From Dactylorhiza incarnata (Eukaryota; Streptophyta; Magnoliopsida; Asparagales; Orchidaceae), in assembly GCA_033032865.1 (NCBI GenBank), contig JAWHQI010000185.1, positions 744,001-808,000 of the forward strand: a stretch of DNA of 64,000 nucleotides, written 5' to 3'. Made by a program: the position numbers and the translations under genes. Positions 22,714 to 34,922 of this stretch are shown here, piece after piece (position 1 is the stretch's first letter; each line of letters opens with the position of its first letter). A model generated the notes under the pieces. The model was not told the origin of the DNA and ran no database searches. It worked only from the letters and a program-made list of their open reading frames with translations.

Positions 22714-22714
22714 T

Positions 22715-25700
22715 TGGATGGACCCCATTTTTTTCGCTACAAAACCGGGTCTTATGCCCAGAACCGCCGCTTTGCGGTGACACCAACACACGGGAAGGTC
22801 GCCACTAGAAAGCGCCGATCTTGCCGGCCATATCGATCACAGAAGAAGAAAAGTACAAAAGAACAAATAGAAGTTCAAGTCCACAAATCACATGTTATAT
22901 ATGAAAATATCCACATAATATAACTAAAATAAAAAGGGTTACAATAATAAAGGGCTCATGCCCTGTACATCATGTTCTCACTACAAGATCACTCGCGGAA
23001 GCTAACTACTAATCACTCACTGATCCTGAAACTTGTGCTCCTGTATTAGACTGGCCCGCCTCCGTCTGCGCCGACCTATGGTGTTGTTGCGTCTCCTCGA
23101 TCCCCTAAAATGATATGGTCCACTGACCGTTAGTAAAAAATACTAAGCCTTGTTCCCCCCCCCCCCCCCATCCATCCCCCAGTGGCCCTAGGCATCGAGC
23201 GGGAGGGCGAAGCGGAGGAAATCAAGGGGTATAAACAAGCAGATGACGTGGCCTAGCTACAGGAACAACTACCACTACACAAGTGTGCATATTTAATTAA
23301 AGCACTAAATAAAGCATAATAAAGAGCATGTAAAGGACAGTAAGTAAGAGTGGAAAAGTAACCATATATTTATAGGAATGCCCACACAAACTTATAGACC
23401 AAGGGGTCGTTTAGCAGGGCCTATCATATAAAAATTCCCATAACCAATTTATACGATAGGGGTAGGGGTTGAAATGCAATGCTTATGCCATGACATGCAG
23501 AGTTATGCAGTTTAATGATATGTTCATACAAGTGCAACTCACACACCTCGACTCTATGCGCACAGACCTTTAGTTCCCCCTTTTTGGAGCTAGCAAGACT
23601 CCCAGGATACTCCCGTAGTGGCAAATGGAAGCGGTGGGTTGGGCCTCGCCCACCTCTAGGTTGGTATTCACACTACCTAACCTAGACCTATCGTACGCCT
23701 CAACCCAAAACCGTGGAGCATTTGCGTACTCTTACTGGCTGGACCACCAGACTTTCATGGCTAAGTGCAAATTCCATACTTACCGAGTTAGTGTATCGAC
23801 GTCGGTGTGAACGACCGTCCAATACCGAAGACTCACCACCTTCATGCACATGAAAACATGTCTACCATCTGTCTTCGAGATGTAAGCTCCCCCGGGCTAA
23901 CCCGCCCGTCTCCATAACTTTTCGAGTCACCGGCTCGCTGGACAAACCCGTCCACACCAACAAGCATTACTGAGTCACAAGCTCACCAGACTAATTAGCC
24001 TGCTGCAACAACCACCTAGCCTACCGCTCGTAAGACCAAACCGACTAATATACTCGTAACAACGGTGTGTGGGTGGGTGTATTATTAAGTTAATCTTGTA
24101 CAACAACTTATCCCTATAATTTATGGTTAATCTTGGACTTCCCAAGGATAACCCTGTAAGGGGCTCGCTACGGTACTAAAAACTATAATGGGATGACACC
24201 CGAAAGTTCCCTTCCCAACGTACTTAGTGTTTATTAGTGACTACTCATAGGATTACCCCTCTTATTATTACACTTGGATTAACCATAAGTACTTTATGAC
24301 CCGCTAAGGGAAAGACGATCTTTCGTCAATCCCGAACACAACTTTACCCTTAACTCACCAAGCACGCTCTCATCACCTAAACTTCTTTTTGGTGGCCTTC
24401 AACAGTTCAACCAGGCTAGATATACCAACTACCTTCCATCCCACTTACTGGTCTTCAATTTAATCAAGTTTTACAGTTTTACTATATGCAGAGCAAACGA
24501 GTTATATGAGTTGCATAAGAGGAGATACCCTAAATATTCATCCGACTGGCTCAAGATTATTTCTGGGAGTCTATCATGATATTCTAAGTCTAAATCCAGA
24601 GGATCATATTTTTTCTTATTTAATTGGCATTTATTATAATTTCTCCAACATTGGCCAAGCAAGAAATTGAACATGAAGTGTAAGATCTTCTTATTATATG
24701 GCCCATATAAAATTTTGGTAAATCTATGATGTCAAGATAACACTAAACACAGAATATCAAAATTTTGCAGTAAGGGGTTGACCTCTAATTATAATATTGA
24801 ATAATTACCTCAAATTAGAAATTAAAGCAGGAACCACGAAAAATACTTGTCCAAAAATTATGGAAAAATTACTAGAACTTTATATTGATCAGAAAAGTCT
24901 ACTGACTAAATTTCAGAATTTATCAGAACTAATTAGTCACACAAACAAATATTCCAAGTAAACCCATACTACAGAAAATTGTGAAGTAAACCTACCGATA
25001 AATAACTCCAACAATTATACAAAAATTCACAGAGCTCTATACTGCCCTAAAATATCCTACCACCAAATTGCAAATTTTTCCAGAGAGTATTGGACCCTCA
25101 ATTATTTTTCTTAGGACTAAGACAAATTAAGTGCCTTGTGAATGAAGTACTAGTTAAATCACTTAATTAAATACACAAAAATTACCAGAGTTCTATCATA
25201 TGATTATAAAGGCACTACCAAGGTTTCATCATCATCCAAGACCATTTGAGCATGTACAGTTCTTTTATAAGGAGGTTCCTAAAAATGATTATATCTCAGT
25301 TTAGAGAGAATAATAGGTCCTAAAATTCTCTTAAAATTTCCTGGGAAATATTTTCACCCCATGAACCTATCTATCGATTTTCAAGCTCATCCAAGGACAT
25401 ATGCCCCTATGTCCCTCACAAGGCTCAATGTGCAACCCTAAGGCTAAAACTAGGGTCCTAGGGCATATCCACCCCACATCACCCCAAATCACTCATGGAG
25501 GTGTTTTAGGTGATCCCAAACCAGTGGTCAAGGTTTCACATCATGTTGATGAGATTTGACCACCTAATTACATCATGTGCACTTTTGTCTTAGTTTGACC
25601 TAGTTTGACCAAACTTGGGTTAACTAATTACCTAACCAAATCAGTCCCAATTGGGCTGAAATTTTTACCAGGGTCATATAATAACCTTAAAGAGGACTCA

Positions 25701-27353
25701 CTAAAATTTGGCGGGGATTGGAGGTCATCAAACCATATAATTAAATAATATATGAATTATTAAATTGTTACAAAAACCTTAGAAAAATGTTCTCCTAAAA
25801 TTTCCATTTCTATATATGACAATGGCGTAGGTATAAACAACCTATGTTTCAATTTTCATGTCAATCCCATATCCCAATCAAAAGTTATTCCAAAATTAGT
25901 GTCTGTCCTACCCTCTGGACTAGTCCCACCAAAATATACCTACGAGGAGCTACAGAGCTCCTTTTGGGCTGAAATTAATTTTAAAATGAATTAGACTTCA
26001 AGGGCTATAGCTTTGGTGTTGACCACTTTTTCTGTATAGGGCCCTAAGTATTTTTAACAAATTAATCTAAGCACTACGAGTAAAGGGGCAGAAAAATACA
26101 ATGCTAAATAAACTAGTTACTAGATCTATGCACAGATCTTAAAGCAAAAATGGGTGGCATCCCATCATCTTTGCCAATCAGCCAACGGCCACGGTTGGCC
26201 CGTCCTGTAGCAACTTGGGAGGTGATTTCCCGTCCGCCTAGATGCTCTCCCAGTTGGCCAATGCCTCCACCACCCCCTTTGAGGTGGCGGCCGGCGATGT
26301 ACAGTGGTTGGCGGTCAGAGGTGACCAGAATCCAGATTTTTAAATGTGGGAAGAAAGCTTGATCACAAGCTTCGGGCCATGCTGATTCAAGACCAATTGG
26401 CCCCAAATCTAGTGGCCAAAACGATAAGATATACCCACTAAGAAATAAACAAGAGGGGAGGACCTGAATTGCGGCTTGTAGTCGTGTCGATCGTCGGTCC
26501 GCCATTGTTGGTCGAGAGCTCTTGAGAGCCACGCTAGTAGGTTCTTGGATAGGAAAATTCTTCTAGAAAAGTGGGGGAAACTCATTCCTTCCACCCCTTG
26601 AGTCCTTTTATAGATCCAAATCCTGGTGGGGAGGGTAGATGAAGCTTGGTATTCCCCCATTAACACCATTCATGGTGAAATTTTTGGCCATCACCAAAGG
26701 TCACCCATTTCACCTTCCTTAAAGATTGGAAAACCTCTTAATATTCTTCTAATTGATAGGGGAATGAACCCCCATCAATTGGGAGGACTTTTGGACTCCC
26801 CTGGCCATGAATGTGGCCAGCAAAATGAGTCCCGACCGGCTCCCATTGGTTTAGCTACCTCTGGTGCTAGTGCTAGAGCCAGCGTTAGCCCCTTGGCGGT
26901 GTAACGCTTGCCAGTTCGGCAACCATTAGGTGCTACTGCTACTGCCAGCGCTAGCACTAGCGCCTGTGCTAGCGTTTCGATGGTATTTAGTTCATCTCAG
27001 CAGTTCAGTGTTCGTCTCAGCGGTTCACCTAAACCACCACTGTTGCCAGCGCTAGCCACTAGCACTGGCGCTAGCGCCGTGCTCAATATACCTCTTTCTT
27101 TCTATGGTTGGGTAATTCAGGTACTATGAGGGGACCTCTTTATTGGGTTAGACACGTCATGGTGGGGTCATGGGTCACGGCGATGCCCTAAGGCCAACCT
27201 TAGGCTTAGTAACTAGAAATCACTATCCACAGACCATGGAGATTTTTGCCTCAAGCCTAAGCTCTTATGTTCTCTTTGTGCATCCTAGGGTTTTGTCATG
27301 ACCTAGTCATGACAAAACCGTCCTAAGGGTCTAGTCGTTTAGGGGATGTTACA
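22715..27353 (-). repeat. Tekay-like 5' LTR (complete, 4.6 kb)
   Basis: 4,639 bp, uninterrupted. It carries the empty-site version of the Athila target: GGGTTACAATAATAAAGG at 22936-22953, without any insertion. The C-run is at about 23155-23170, the minus-strand TATA box at 26604-26613 and the palindrome cluster at 26860-27080. Together with its partner, the LTRs make up about 80% of the element's own sequence. Confidence 0.9.
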
Positions 27354-27358
27354 GTAGA

Positions 27359-28307
27359 GGCTTGGTAAAAATGTCCGCAAGTTGAGATTCAATTCCAATA
27401 AAGTTTACATGAACATGCTCCTTTTTATGTGATCCCTAATGAAATGATGTCTTACATCTATATATTTGGATCTTGAGTGATGCACGGGGTTGTTTGTTAG
27501 GTCAATAGCACTTTTGTTGTCACATTTTAATTCAATATTGGTTAGATGAATTCCAAAGTCTTCTAGGGTTTATGTCATCCATAATGCTTATGCACAACAA
27601 CTTCCTAGTGCAATATATCCGGCCTTAGTGGTGGAGAGAGCAACCGAATTTTGTTTTCTACTTGATCATTCAACTAGTGAAGGGCCTAAGAAATGACATG
27701 TACCACTAGTGCTTTTCCTATCTAGTGAACATCCCGGATAATCAGAATAAAAAAATCATGTAAAATAAAAGAATCATTGTTTGGATACCACATTCCTAAT
27801 CTAGATGTTTTGATTAAATATCTAAAAATTTGTTTTACCATTTTTAAATGCGATTCTTTTGGATTAGCTTGAAATTTAGCGCATAAACATACGACAAAAG
27901 TAATATCGGGTCTAGAAGCACTTAAGTACAATAAATATCCAATCATTCCTCTATACAAGGTTTGATAAATAGATATTCCGGCTTCATCTTTTCCTACTTA
28001 GTGATGCGCTCATTGTTGTGCTAGCTAGTTTTAAATTGTCAACTAAAATGTTTTAGTATATCTTGTACATACTTGGTTTGACAAATAAAAATTCCATCAT
28101 TTCTTTGTGTGATTTGAAAACCTTAGAACTATGTGAGTTCTCCAACTAAGCTTATCTCAAATTCACTTTGCATTACTTGTACTACTTCATTACACAACTC
28201 TTCATTAGTGGCTCCAAAGATAATGTCATCAACATAAATTTGTAAAATGATTAAATCATTAATTATATGCTTAATAAAGAGTGTGTTATCGGCACAACCC
28301 ATTTTAT
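27359..28307 (-). pseudogene. SIRE-1 reverse transcriptase C-terminal half and RNase H
   Basis: On the minus strand, the RT YVDD box is at 28225-28236 within [11 protein letters not shown], the SIRE form. It is followed by the connection region (GYLLYLSASRPDITF, 27900-27950) and RNase H, ending ESQLADIFTKPL at 27359, where the Tekay element cuts in. Several stops and shifts break it; only 27958-27722 stays open for 78 codons. Confidence 0.82.
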
Positions 28308-28312
28308 AATCG

Positions 28313-29922
28313 TGAAAGTGTTCAATTGTGTATCAGTTGAGAGTAATTGATATAATCAACCAACCTCTGATACCAATTGAAAGTAGAGGTTAGATCTTAA
28401 ATTAACTCTAGAGGGGGGTGAATATAGTTTAAAATTTTTTCCTTTAGTTTTATAGCGGAATTGAAAATAGTGTTATATATATGTGTAAGCAGAGTGATTA
28501 ATAAAAACAGAATAAATAAAATCACACAGCACAGCACAGAGAAATAAACAATCACAAAGGACACAAGGAGCTATAGTAGTTCCCCAATAAATCTGGGTAC
28601 GTCTACTCTTTTACCACCCTTGGTAGGAATCCACTAGGAGTTTTGATTAGGTGCCCTCACACCAAGAGATTTTTGATAAGGTGTCCACACACCAATGGGA
28701 GTTTGATCAGGTGCCCAAATCACCGATAAGCTTTTGATAAGGTGCTTAAAAACCACACAAGGATTTTTTGATAAGGTGTCTTGCCACCAGTGGGTTACAC
28801 TTTTGAAGGGAGTATTAACCCTGTACAGAAAAGGATAGAGAGGGGTTTAGATGTTCTTCTCTGTCAAGATGCTTAGAGAAGACTCTAGTGGATTTGATGT
28901 TGAAAAGAACTCCTCTGTCGGATATGAGATGTTTGACAGTTGATTTTGCTGGAGCTTTTCATTGAAAAATTTGATCCTCCTGTAGCTAATTAATCTGAGA
29001 GAGATATTTCTTCAGATTATAGTTGCTCTATTGAAGATCTGTATTTGCAGCAAAAGACTGAGAGAAGAATTTAAGTTCTCAGTATGTAAGAGCTGCTAGA
29101 GGAGGAAGAAGAAGAGTTGTGTGCTATATGTTCTTCTTTCTCCTTTTTCTTTCTTTCTTTTTCTTCTCTGTGAATTCTATACAACAAAATTGTAATATGA
29201 TCTGTCGTGTAAAACAGCTGTATATATTATTCTGCTATAACTTCTTTCCTTTTCTTTTTCAAATCTCTGACTTACATTAAATGCTGATTCCTTAAATTAA
29301 GGAATATAAAACGCTGAGAGTTATTTTGAAAACATAAATCTGCTGCGCCATTTTATCTCTTTCCTTTTCCATGAATATGTCCTTTTCCGAGGAGGTGTCA
29401 ACAGTCATAACTTAAATAATAAAAGAAATATGTTTTCCTTACTTGATCTGATGAAAAGAGTCGTTGCTGTCGTCGAGCTGAGTTCAGAGAATGAATAAAT
29501 ATAATATTCTGAAATAAATCTGCACTAAAATGATATTTCTTCGATCTGAGCAAAATTCGTCGATCTCAATATTTTCGTCGACCCCTGAACCAATCTGTTC
29601 ATCAAGCTCTAAACCGCTGAGACGGGTTCGTCGACCGCTGAGACGGGCTCGCCAACTGCTGAGATGGGCTAGTCAACCGCTGAGATGAGCTTGAAGCAAA
29701 CCGTTCGTCGAACGCAGATAGCCGTTCGTCGAATGCAGAATGTAAGCCATTCTTTGAACGCAGCTAGCCGTTCGTCGAACGCAGTGTCTAAATGAATTCT
29801 TTAGTTCTAACAGCCAAAACTCTTCCTAAACTCTTGACCCATAAACTATACATTGGGGTCAACTTGTTCTTAGTCAACAGATAGTGATCCTAGCCCAAAT
29901 CAGAAATATGATTGTTCCAACA
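28313..29922 (-). mobile_element. Collapsed copia element: LTR stub, primer site and one LTR
   Basis: It is inserted in the SIRE-1 RT gene with the 5-bp duplication AATCG (28308-28312 and 29923-29927). The left 65 bp hold a TGAAAGTG start and a tRNA-Met-type primer site (28363-28374). The rest is one 1,545-bp LTR (28378-29922). The coding region and most of the left LTR are gone. Minus orientation follows from the primer site. The LTR contains the CTCTAGAGGGGGGTGAATA block shared with SIRE-like LTRs. Confidence 0.8.
28378..29922 (-). repeat. 5' LTR of the collapsed copia element
   Basis: It starts TGAAAGTAGAGG and ends GATTGTTCCAACA on the plus strand. It contains five near-repeats with TGATAAGGTG or TGATCAGGTG around 28650-28790. 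The upstream side has several CCGCTGAGACGGG units (29618-29690) and four TTCGTCGAACGCAG-like words (29700-29785). Confidence 0.8.
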
Positions 29923-29927
29923 AATCG

Positions 29928-30418
29928 TGCTTTAATAAAAAAGATGTTAAGCATTCATACCATGCATGGCGCTTGCTTTAAACCATAAAGCACTTTTTTT
30001 CTAACCTATAAACATGATTAGGAAATTTTTCATCTATAAAATCGGGGGATTGTTCAACATAGACTTCTTCTTTAATTATCCCGTTTAAAAAGGCACCATC
30101 CATTTGAAATAATTTAAACTTCTTATAACTCGCAAAGGCAAGAAAGATTCTAATAGATTCCAGGAGAGCAATGGGTGAAAATGTTTCATCAAAATCTACC
30201 CCCTCGATTTGTGAGTATCCTTGTGCTACAAGTCTAGCCTTGTTCCTAGTGATACTAGAATCGCCATCTAATTTACTTTTAAATAGTCATTTTAAACCAA
30301 TAACCATGTGATTAGATGGTCTTTCTACTAACTTCCAAACCCTATTTCGTTCAAAGTGATTTAATTCTTCATTCATAGAAATAAACCAAAACTCATCATT
30401 TAAAGTGGTAGAAATGTT
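29928..30418 (-). pseudogene. SIRE-1 reverse transcriptase N-terminal part
   Basis: On the minus strand, conserved copia RT text is readable in pieces: QMDGAFLNGIIKEEVYVEQ around 30060-30115 and [10 protein letters not shown] near 29975-29998, which continues across the insertion at 29922 to the YVDD block at 28225. The catalytic Asp of the first motif is present. Frame breaks make it a pseudogene. Confidence 0.82.
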
Positions 30419-31537
30419 TTAGGGTTCAATTTCAGAAACGAAACATAAGTTTGAAAAGGATTCATGAATTGAAGAGAGTGTTGTTACCCCTCTTGACGGT
30501 TCTACAATAATAAGCTCCCTTAGATGATCTTTTGTAAATCTGAGCACGCTTGGAGGAGGTATGAAATTTTCTTGCACTGCCTCTATTTCTTTATCAACTC
30601 CAAGTCGATCATTTTCCTCATTCTCCAAGGGTGAAAGAGGTTCCTCTTCTTTTCGTGCAATAGTAGAATCTACACACGGAACAAGTTCATCAAATCTAAC
30701 ATGAACAGACTCTTCCACCTTTTTAGACTTTTTATTATATATCATATATGCTTTACTAGTGGAAGAGTATCCAAGAAAAATTCTTTCATCGCATTTTTCA
30801 TCAAATTTTGCTAATGCATCTTTGGTGTTTAAAATATAACATTTACACCCAAAAACATGAAAGTAAGACACATTTGGTTTCTTTTGATAATATAGTTCAT
30901 AAGGTGTTAATTTCAGAATCGGGTGAAGCACGACTCGATTTATTACATAACATGATGTATTTACCGCTTCAGACCAAAACGATCTAGGCAACATGTACTC
31001 GGATAGCACAGTGCATGCAAGTTCTTGAAGGGTTCTAATTTTCCTCCCCACAACACCATTTTCTTGGGGGGTGCATGGATCGGAAAATTCATGTTTGATG
31101 CCTAGATTATTACAGAAAGTATTGAAGTTTTCATTTTCAAATTCCCGTCCATGATCTGAGTAGATGCATTTTATTTTTAAATCTAACTCCTTTTGAATGC
31201 GATTACATAATTTTGTAAATTCAGAAAACGCATCGGATTTGGAGGTAATAAATAAATTCCATGTAAATCTAGAATAATCGTCAATCAATGCAAAGGTATA
31301 CTTTCTACCTCTTAGACTACATGTGTTAATTGGTCCAAATAGGTTCATGTGAATTAGTTGAAGAGGTCTAGTGGTAGATATTTCAGATTTATTTTTGAAT
31401 GAAGTTTTAGAAAATTTTCCTTTTTGGCACGGCGGGCATAATGAGGATAAGTTTCCATTAAGCATTGGTAAACCTCTTAATATTTTATTTTTTGACAATT
31501 TTAAAATCAACTTGGTGCTAGAGTGACCAAGACGCAT
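30419..31537 (-). pseudogene. SIRE-1 integrase (catalytically dead)
   Basis: A 372-aa open stretch. It starts in the zinc-binding part (LGHSS … CPPCQKGK) and continues through the core to the copia-specific GKRD-like C-terminus (FGCKCYILN, FLGYSSTSKAYM). Of the D,D(35)E triad, the first Asp is Asn (HMNLFGP), the second is kept (YSDHGREF) and the Glu is Gly (GVVGRKIRT, usually GVVER). Integrase inserts cDNA; this copy has lost two of three metal ligands, although its frame is long. Confidence 0.88.
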
Positions 31538-31756
31538 ATGCCATAATTCAAATTCTTCATTTTTTTGAGATTAGACATTTTAATGATGCACGTAAAAGAT
31601 CATAAAAGGCAATCAAATAGACATTGTGAGTTTTTGGTGCAGTGAGTACAATATCATTAGTTTTAGGATCTATAATTTTACACAAGTTTGTGGAAGACTC
31701 AAATAAGACATTAAGCCCTTTATCACACAGTTGGCTAATAGAGATTAAGTTATGCT

Positions 31757-31942
31757 TTAGCCTTCAACATATAAGACATTTGTAATAGAGAAAGAATCGT
31801 TACCCATTGTACCGATGCCTAAGATTCTTCCTTTTCCATTGTCACCAAATGTCACCATTCCACCTTTCTTCTTTGTGAGGCTAAGGAACTTTATTTTATT
31901 GCCTGTCATGTGTTTGGAGCATCTCGAGTCCAAGTACCACAT
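31757..31942 (-). pseudogene. SIRE-1 protease fragment
   Basis: 61 aa with WYLDSRCSKHMTG. The copia protease signature is DSGCSxHMTG, so the catalytic DSG triad reads DSR here. It is followed by VTFGDNGKGRILG and ITNVLYVEG, the usual sequence leading to integrase. It would not process the polyprotein. Confidence 0.85.
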
Positions 31943-32399
31943 GTCCTCCTTTTCCTAGCCTGCCAACATACCTAAAAAGAAGATGAGAGTAAAGATCCGG
32001 ATACCCAAGAGGTTCCTCCCATAGAGTAGGTATAAACCTTAGGTACCCAGATTTTCTTGAATGCACATCATCCTTTCATCCTACAAGAGTCCATGGTGTG
32101 TCCAAAGTGAAAGCACATAGCACAAGACACAAAAGGAGTTGAGACCTTTTTCAAATTTTTCTGTGGACTCTTGTTGGAAGATGGGAAACCAGAAATAACA
32201 ATATAGTTTTTTTAAAGGATTATTTAATCTGTTACTACCGCCAGCGGTAAGAGGTACCATCGGGCGGTAACTTCCAGATCCATATTCAAGCCCATATTTA
32301 GCACTTCCATGCCTTTGGTTTGCCAGAATCATATCAAGAGTCATTTGGCCAACCCCAAATTTTTCTATGGCTATGTTTAAATCATGGATCCGGGTTTTA

Positions 32400-33903
32400 A
32401 GAGAGTGTTTTCATTTATTAGGTTTCCACACCTATTTGCAAAAAAAAAATTCCATATTTAATTTGAGAAAGAGAGGTTTATAAACTTCTTTTTAAGTATC
32501 CCTTTTGTTTTGTAAGAGATTCATTATTTGAGAGAGCATTAGAAAGATCATTTTCTAGTTCTTTTACCCTTGCCAAGTAATGATCATTTTCTTGGCAAGA
32601 CCCTATCTCTTTTCCCAATGATTTCACTTCCCTATTTAACTTTTGATTTTGTTTTAAAAGAATTTTATTTTCATTTTATAAAAGTTCACGATCTTTTAGA
32701 CTCTTATTAAAATATTTGCATGTTTTCATATATTCAATATAAAGATCATCATAAATAGTAGGAAATACCTCCATGTTGCTATGGACACTGCAATCGTCAT
32801 CTGAAGATTCATGGATTCTACCCATGAGGCACAAATTTGCTTCATCACCGTCGCTTGAAATAGACATGCTTGAGCTTTCAGATGAAGAGTCATCCCATGT
32901 TGCAGCCTTCAGGACCTGCTTCTTTTCTTTATCGTTGTGCTGCTTTTATTTTTGCTCTTTTAGGCATTTTGGGCACTGGCTTTGTATATGTTCGGTCTTC
33001 CTGCAGTGGAAGCACTCGGGGGGAGGCCGCTAGTTGTCGTCGCTTGATTTCTTCTTTTTCTCTTTTTTAGATGATGAACCTTTTCAGGAAAAACTTACGG
33101 AAAGAGTTCCTTCTTTCTGATTTCTTCATGATCTTTGTCAAATTTTTTACAAAAAGGCTCTCCTCATCCTCCTTATTGTTTTCGTCCTCATTCGTTGACT
33201 TCAGTGACAAGGCTTTCTTCTTTGGCTCTTTGTTGTATTCTTCTTCTTGGATTTTGAGTTCAATCTCATGGGTTTTAAGGTTCCCAATGAGGCCCTCAAT
33301 TTGGAGCCGTCTTAGATCATGTGATTCAGAAATATTGGTCACCTTTGGATTGAACTTTGGCGGGAGAGACCGAAGGATTTTCCTCACCAAGTCACTATTT
33401 GAGAAGGTTTTTCCAAGTATCTTTGAGGCATTGACGATCTTGGTGAAGCGAGTGTACATCGAGTCTATGTCCTCATTTGTGTCCATTCTGAACCTTTCAA
33501 ACTCTGATTCCAGTTGAAATAGCTTTGAGTCTTTAACCAGTGAAGTACCCTCATGCGTTATTTCCAATAGATTCCAAATATCATGGGCGGTTTCGCAAGC
33601 ACTTGCTCGATTAAATTCAGTTCTATCTAAAGCACAAAATAAGACGTTCATTGCTTTAGCATTATTTTTGTACATTTGTTTATCTCCATCATCCCACCTA
33701 TCTCTAGGCTTTTCCATGGTTACTTCTCCAACAACATATGTAGGAGTAGTATACAGTTATTCAATACAAGCCTAGACGTCTAGATCTAAATTAATTAGAA
33801 AACAGCGCATTCGCATTCTCCAGTAGTTATAGTCAGTTCCTGTGAAAAGTGGAGGTCAAGATATTCATTGCCCCTCGTGAAAAGCGAGATCATGGAGTGC
33901 CAT
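32400..33903 (-). pseudogene. SIRE-1 GAG
   Basis: It starts at an ATG at 33903 (MALHDLAFHEG) close behind the primer site. Stops break the first 60 codons. The open block 33717-33067 (216 aa) holds the UBN2-type GAG core: MYKNNAKAMNVLFCALD, AHDIWNLLEITHEGTS and RKILRSLPPKFNPKV. The CCHC knuckle CFHCRKTEHIQSQC is at about 32960-33008 in another frame, and an acidic stretch follows (32867-32676). It is homologous to the SIRE-5 GAG at 53304-59222. Confidence 0.85.
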
Positions 33904-33938
33904 TATTCCCGGTTGTTAGACTGTTTAAGAATTACCTT

Positions 33939-33950
33939 CCTCTGATACCA
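33939..33950 (-). other. SIRE-1 primer binding site (tRNA-Met type)
   Basis: It reads TGGTATCAGAGG on the minus strand, two bases from the 5' LTR end. It matches the initiator tRNA-Met complement used by SIRE elements. Confidence 0.85.
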
Positions 33951-33952
33951 CT

Positions 33953-34922
33953 TGTTGGATCTGTAAGCGCCATTAGAGGGGGGTGTGAATAAGGGTTTTA
34001 AGAACTTTTGAACTTAATTGATTTTATTCAAATAGGTTGATAGTGTTCATAAAAAATATTTCAGTTTAAATACTAACGTAGGCTTTTTATGAAAGTGGTT
34101 GTATTTGGCATGACAGAAGTGAACTCTATTGCTACCGCCTGAGGTAGCGTTACCACGCGGCGTTAATGACAAATAACCCCTTTTTGTTTATATTTCAAGA
34201 ATCAGAAATTGCGAGACAATACTAGAGAAATAAAGATAATATTTTTGCTTGAAAAACATTACAAAAACTTATCCCAATGATGCTTGAGATTGAGGCGAAT
34301 GCGTAAAAACCTTTTTGGTTTTCTATACAGACCCTTCTCCCAAGGACCTGTTGGCTCTAGCCTATCTATCCCTAAATGAGGCCTCGAGTCGCCCCCTAGA
34401 ACTAACCCTAGACCTAGCCGCCACACCCATGAGGCGAATTCTCCCTAGTCCTCACAAGGCCCTAGTCGCCAACCATGCGACAAATTTCTCTACCGATAAA
34501 AATATAAAGGTTACAAATAATAAAAACTAAAACATCAAAGAAACTCTCTCAATGGATGGACTTGAACATGAAGTCGGTGTGATTGATTTTTCTTCAAGTC
34601 CTTAGCATTCATAAATGTTGACGAAGTTCTCTTGAATTGCAAAGAGGAGGCTTCTCATGAATACAGGAGTTGTGGCTTCAATATCTTCTCATATCGGCAA
34701 ATCAAAATGGAGGCGGATCGCTCTTTAAATAGGCTCGGATCCTAGCGTCAGTGGCAGTGCTACCGCCGGGCGGTAGCCCCTTTAGGAAACATTCTGGAAT
34801 GCGGATCGAGCCATTTCTGGCAACTTTCTGGCTCCAAAATTGGTATCCCCTCCTGCCGCGCCGCATTAGTATATATCATTCCCAGCCGTCAGATCTCCAT
34901 CCTTTTCTGCTCCTCAATCACC
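33953..34922 (-). repeat. SIRE-1 5' LTR, first part (before COPIA-2 insertion)
   Basis: It aligns to 1737-2721 of the 3' LTR. A minus-strand TATTTAAAG TATA-like box is at about 34724-34732. GCTACCGC/GCGGTAGC words occur at 34132-34165, 34742-34786 and 34853-34868. It is broken at the target site TCACC (34918-34922). Confidence 0.87.

Larger units (their letters stand above)
4966..27353 (-). mobile_element. Tekay/Del-like Ty3/gypsy chromovirus with giant LTRs, internally deleted
   Basis: The ends read TGTAAGACCCC at 4966 and GGGGATGTTACA up to 27353 on the plus strand, typical of Tekay/Del chromovirus LTRs. The 5-bp duplication GTAGA lies at 4961-4965 and 27354-27358. Two LTRs of about 4.6 kb flank only 2,375 bp of internal sequence (20340-22714). 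A tRNA-Met-type primer site next to the right LTR and an integrase fragment on the minus strand set the orientation. The left LTR is split by the Athila element at 5193-15957. The right copy is the empty-site counterpart, which confirms the nesting. The chromovirus assignment rests on termini, primer site and the integrase fragment. Confidence 0.85.
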
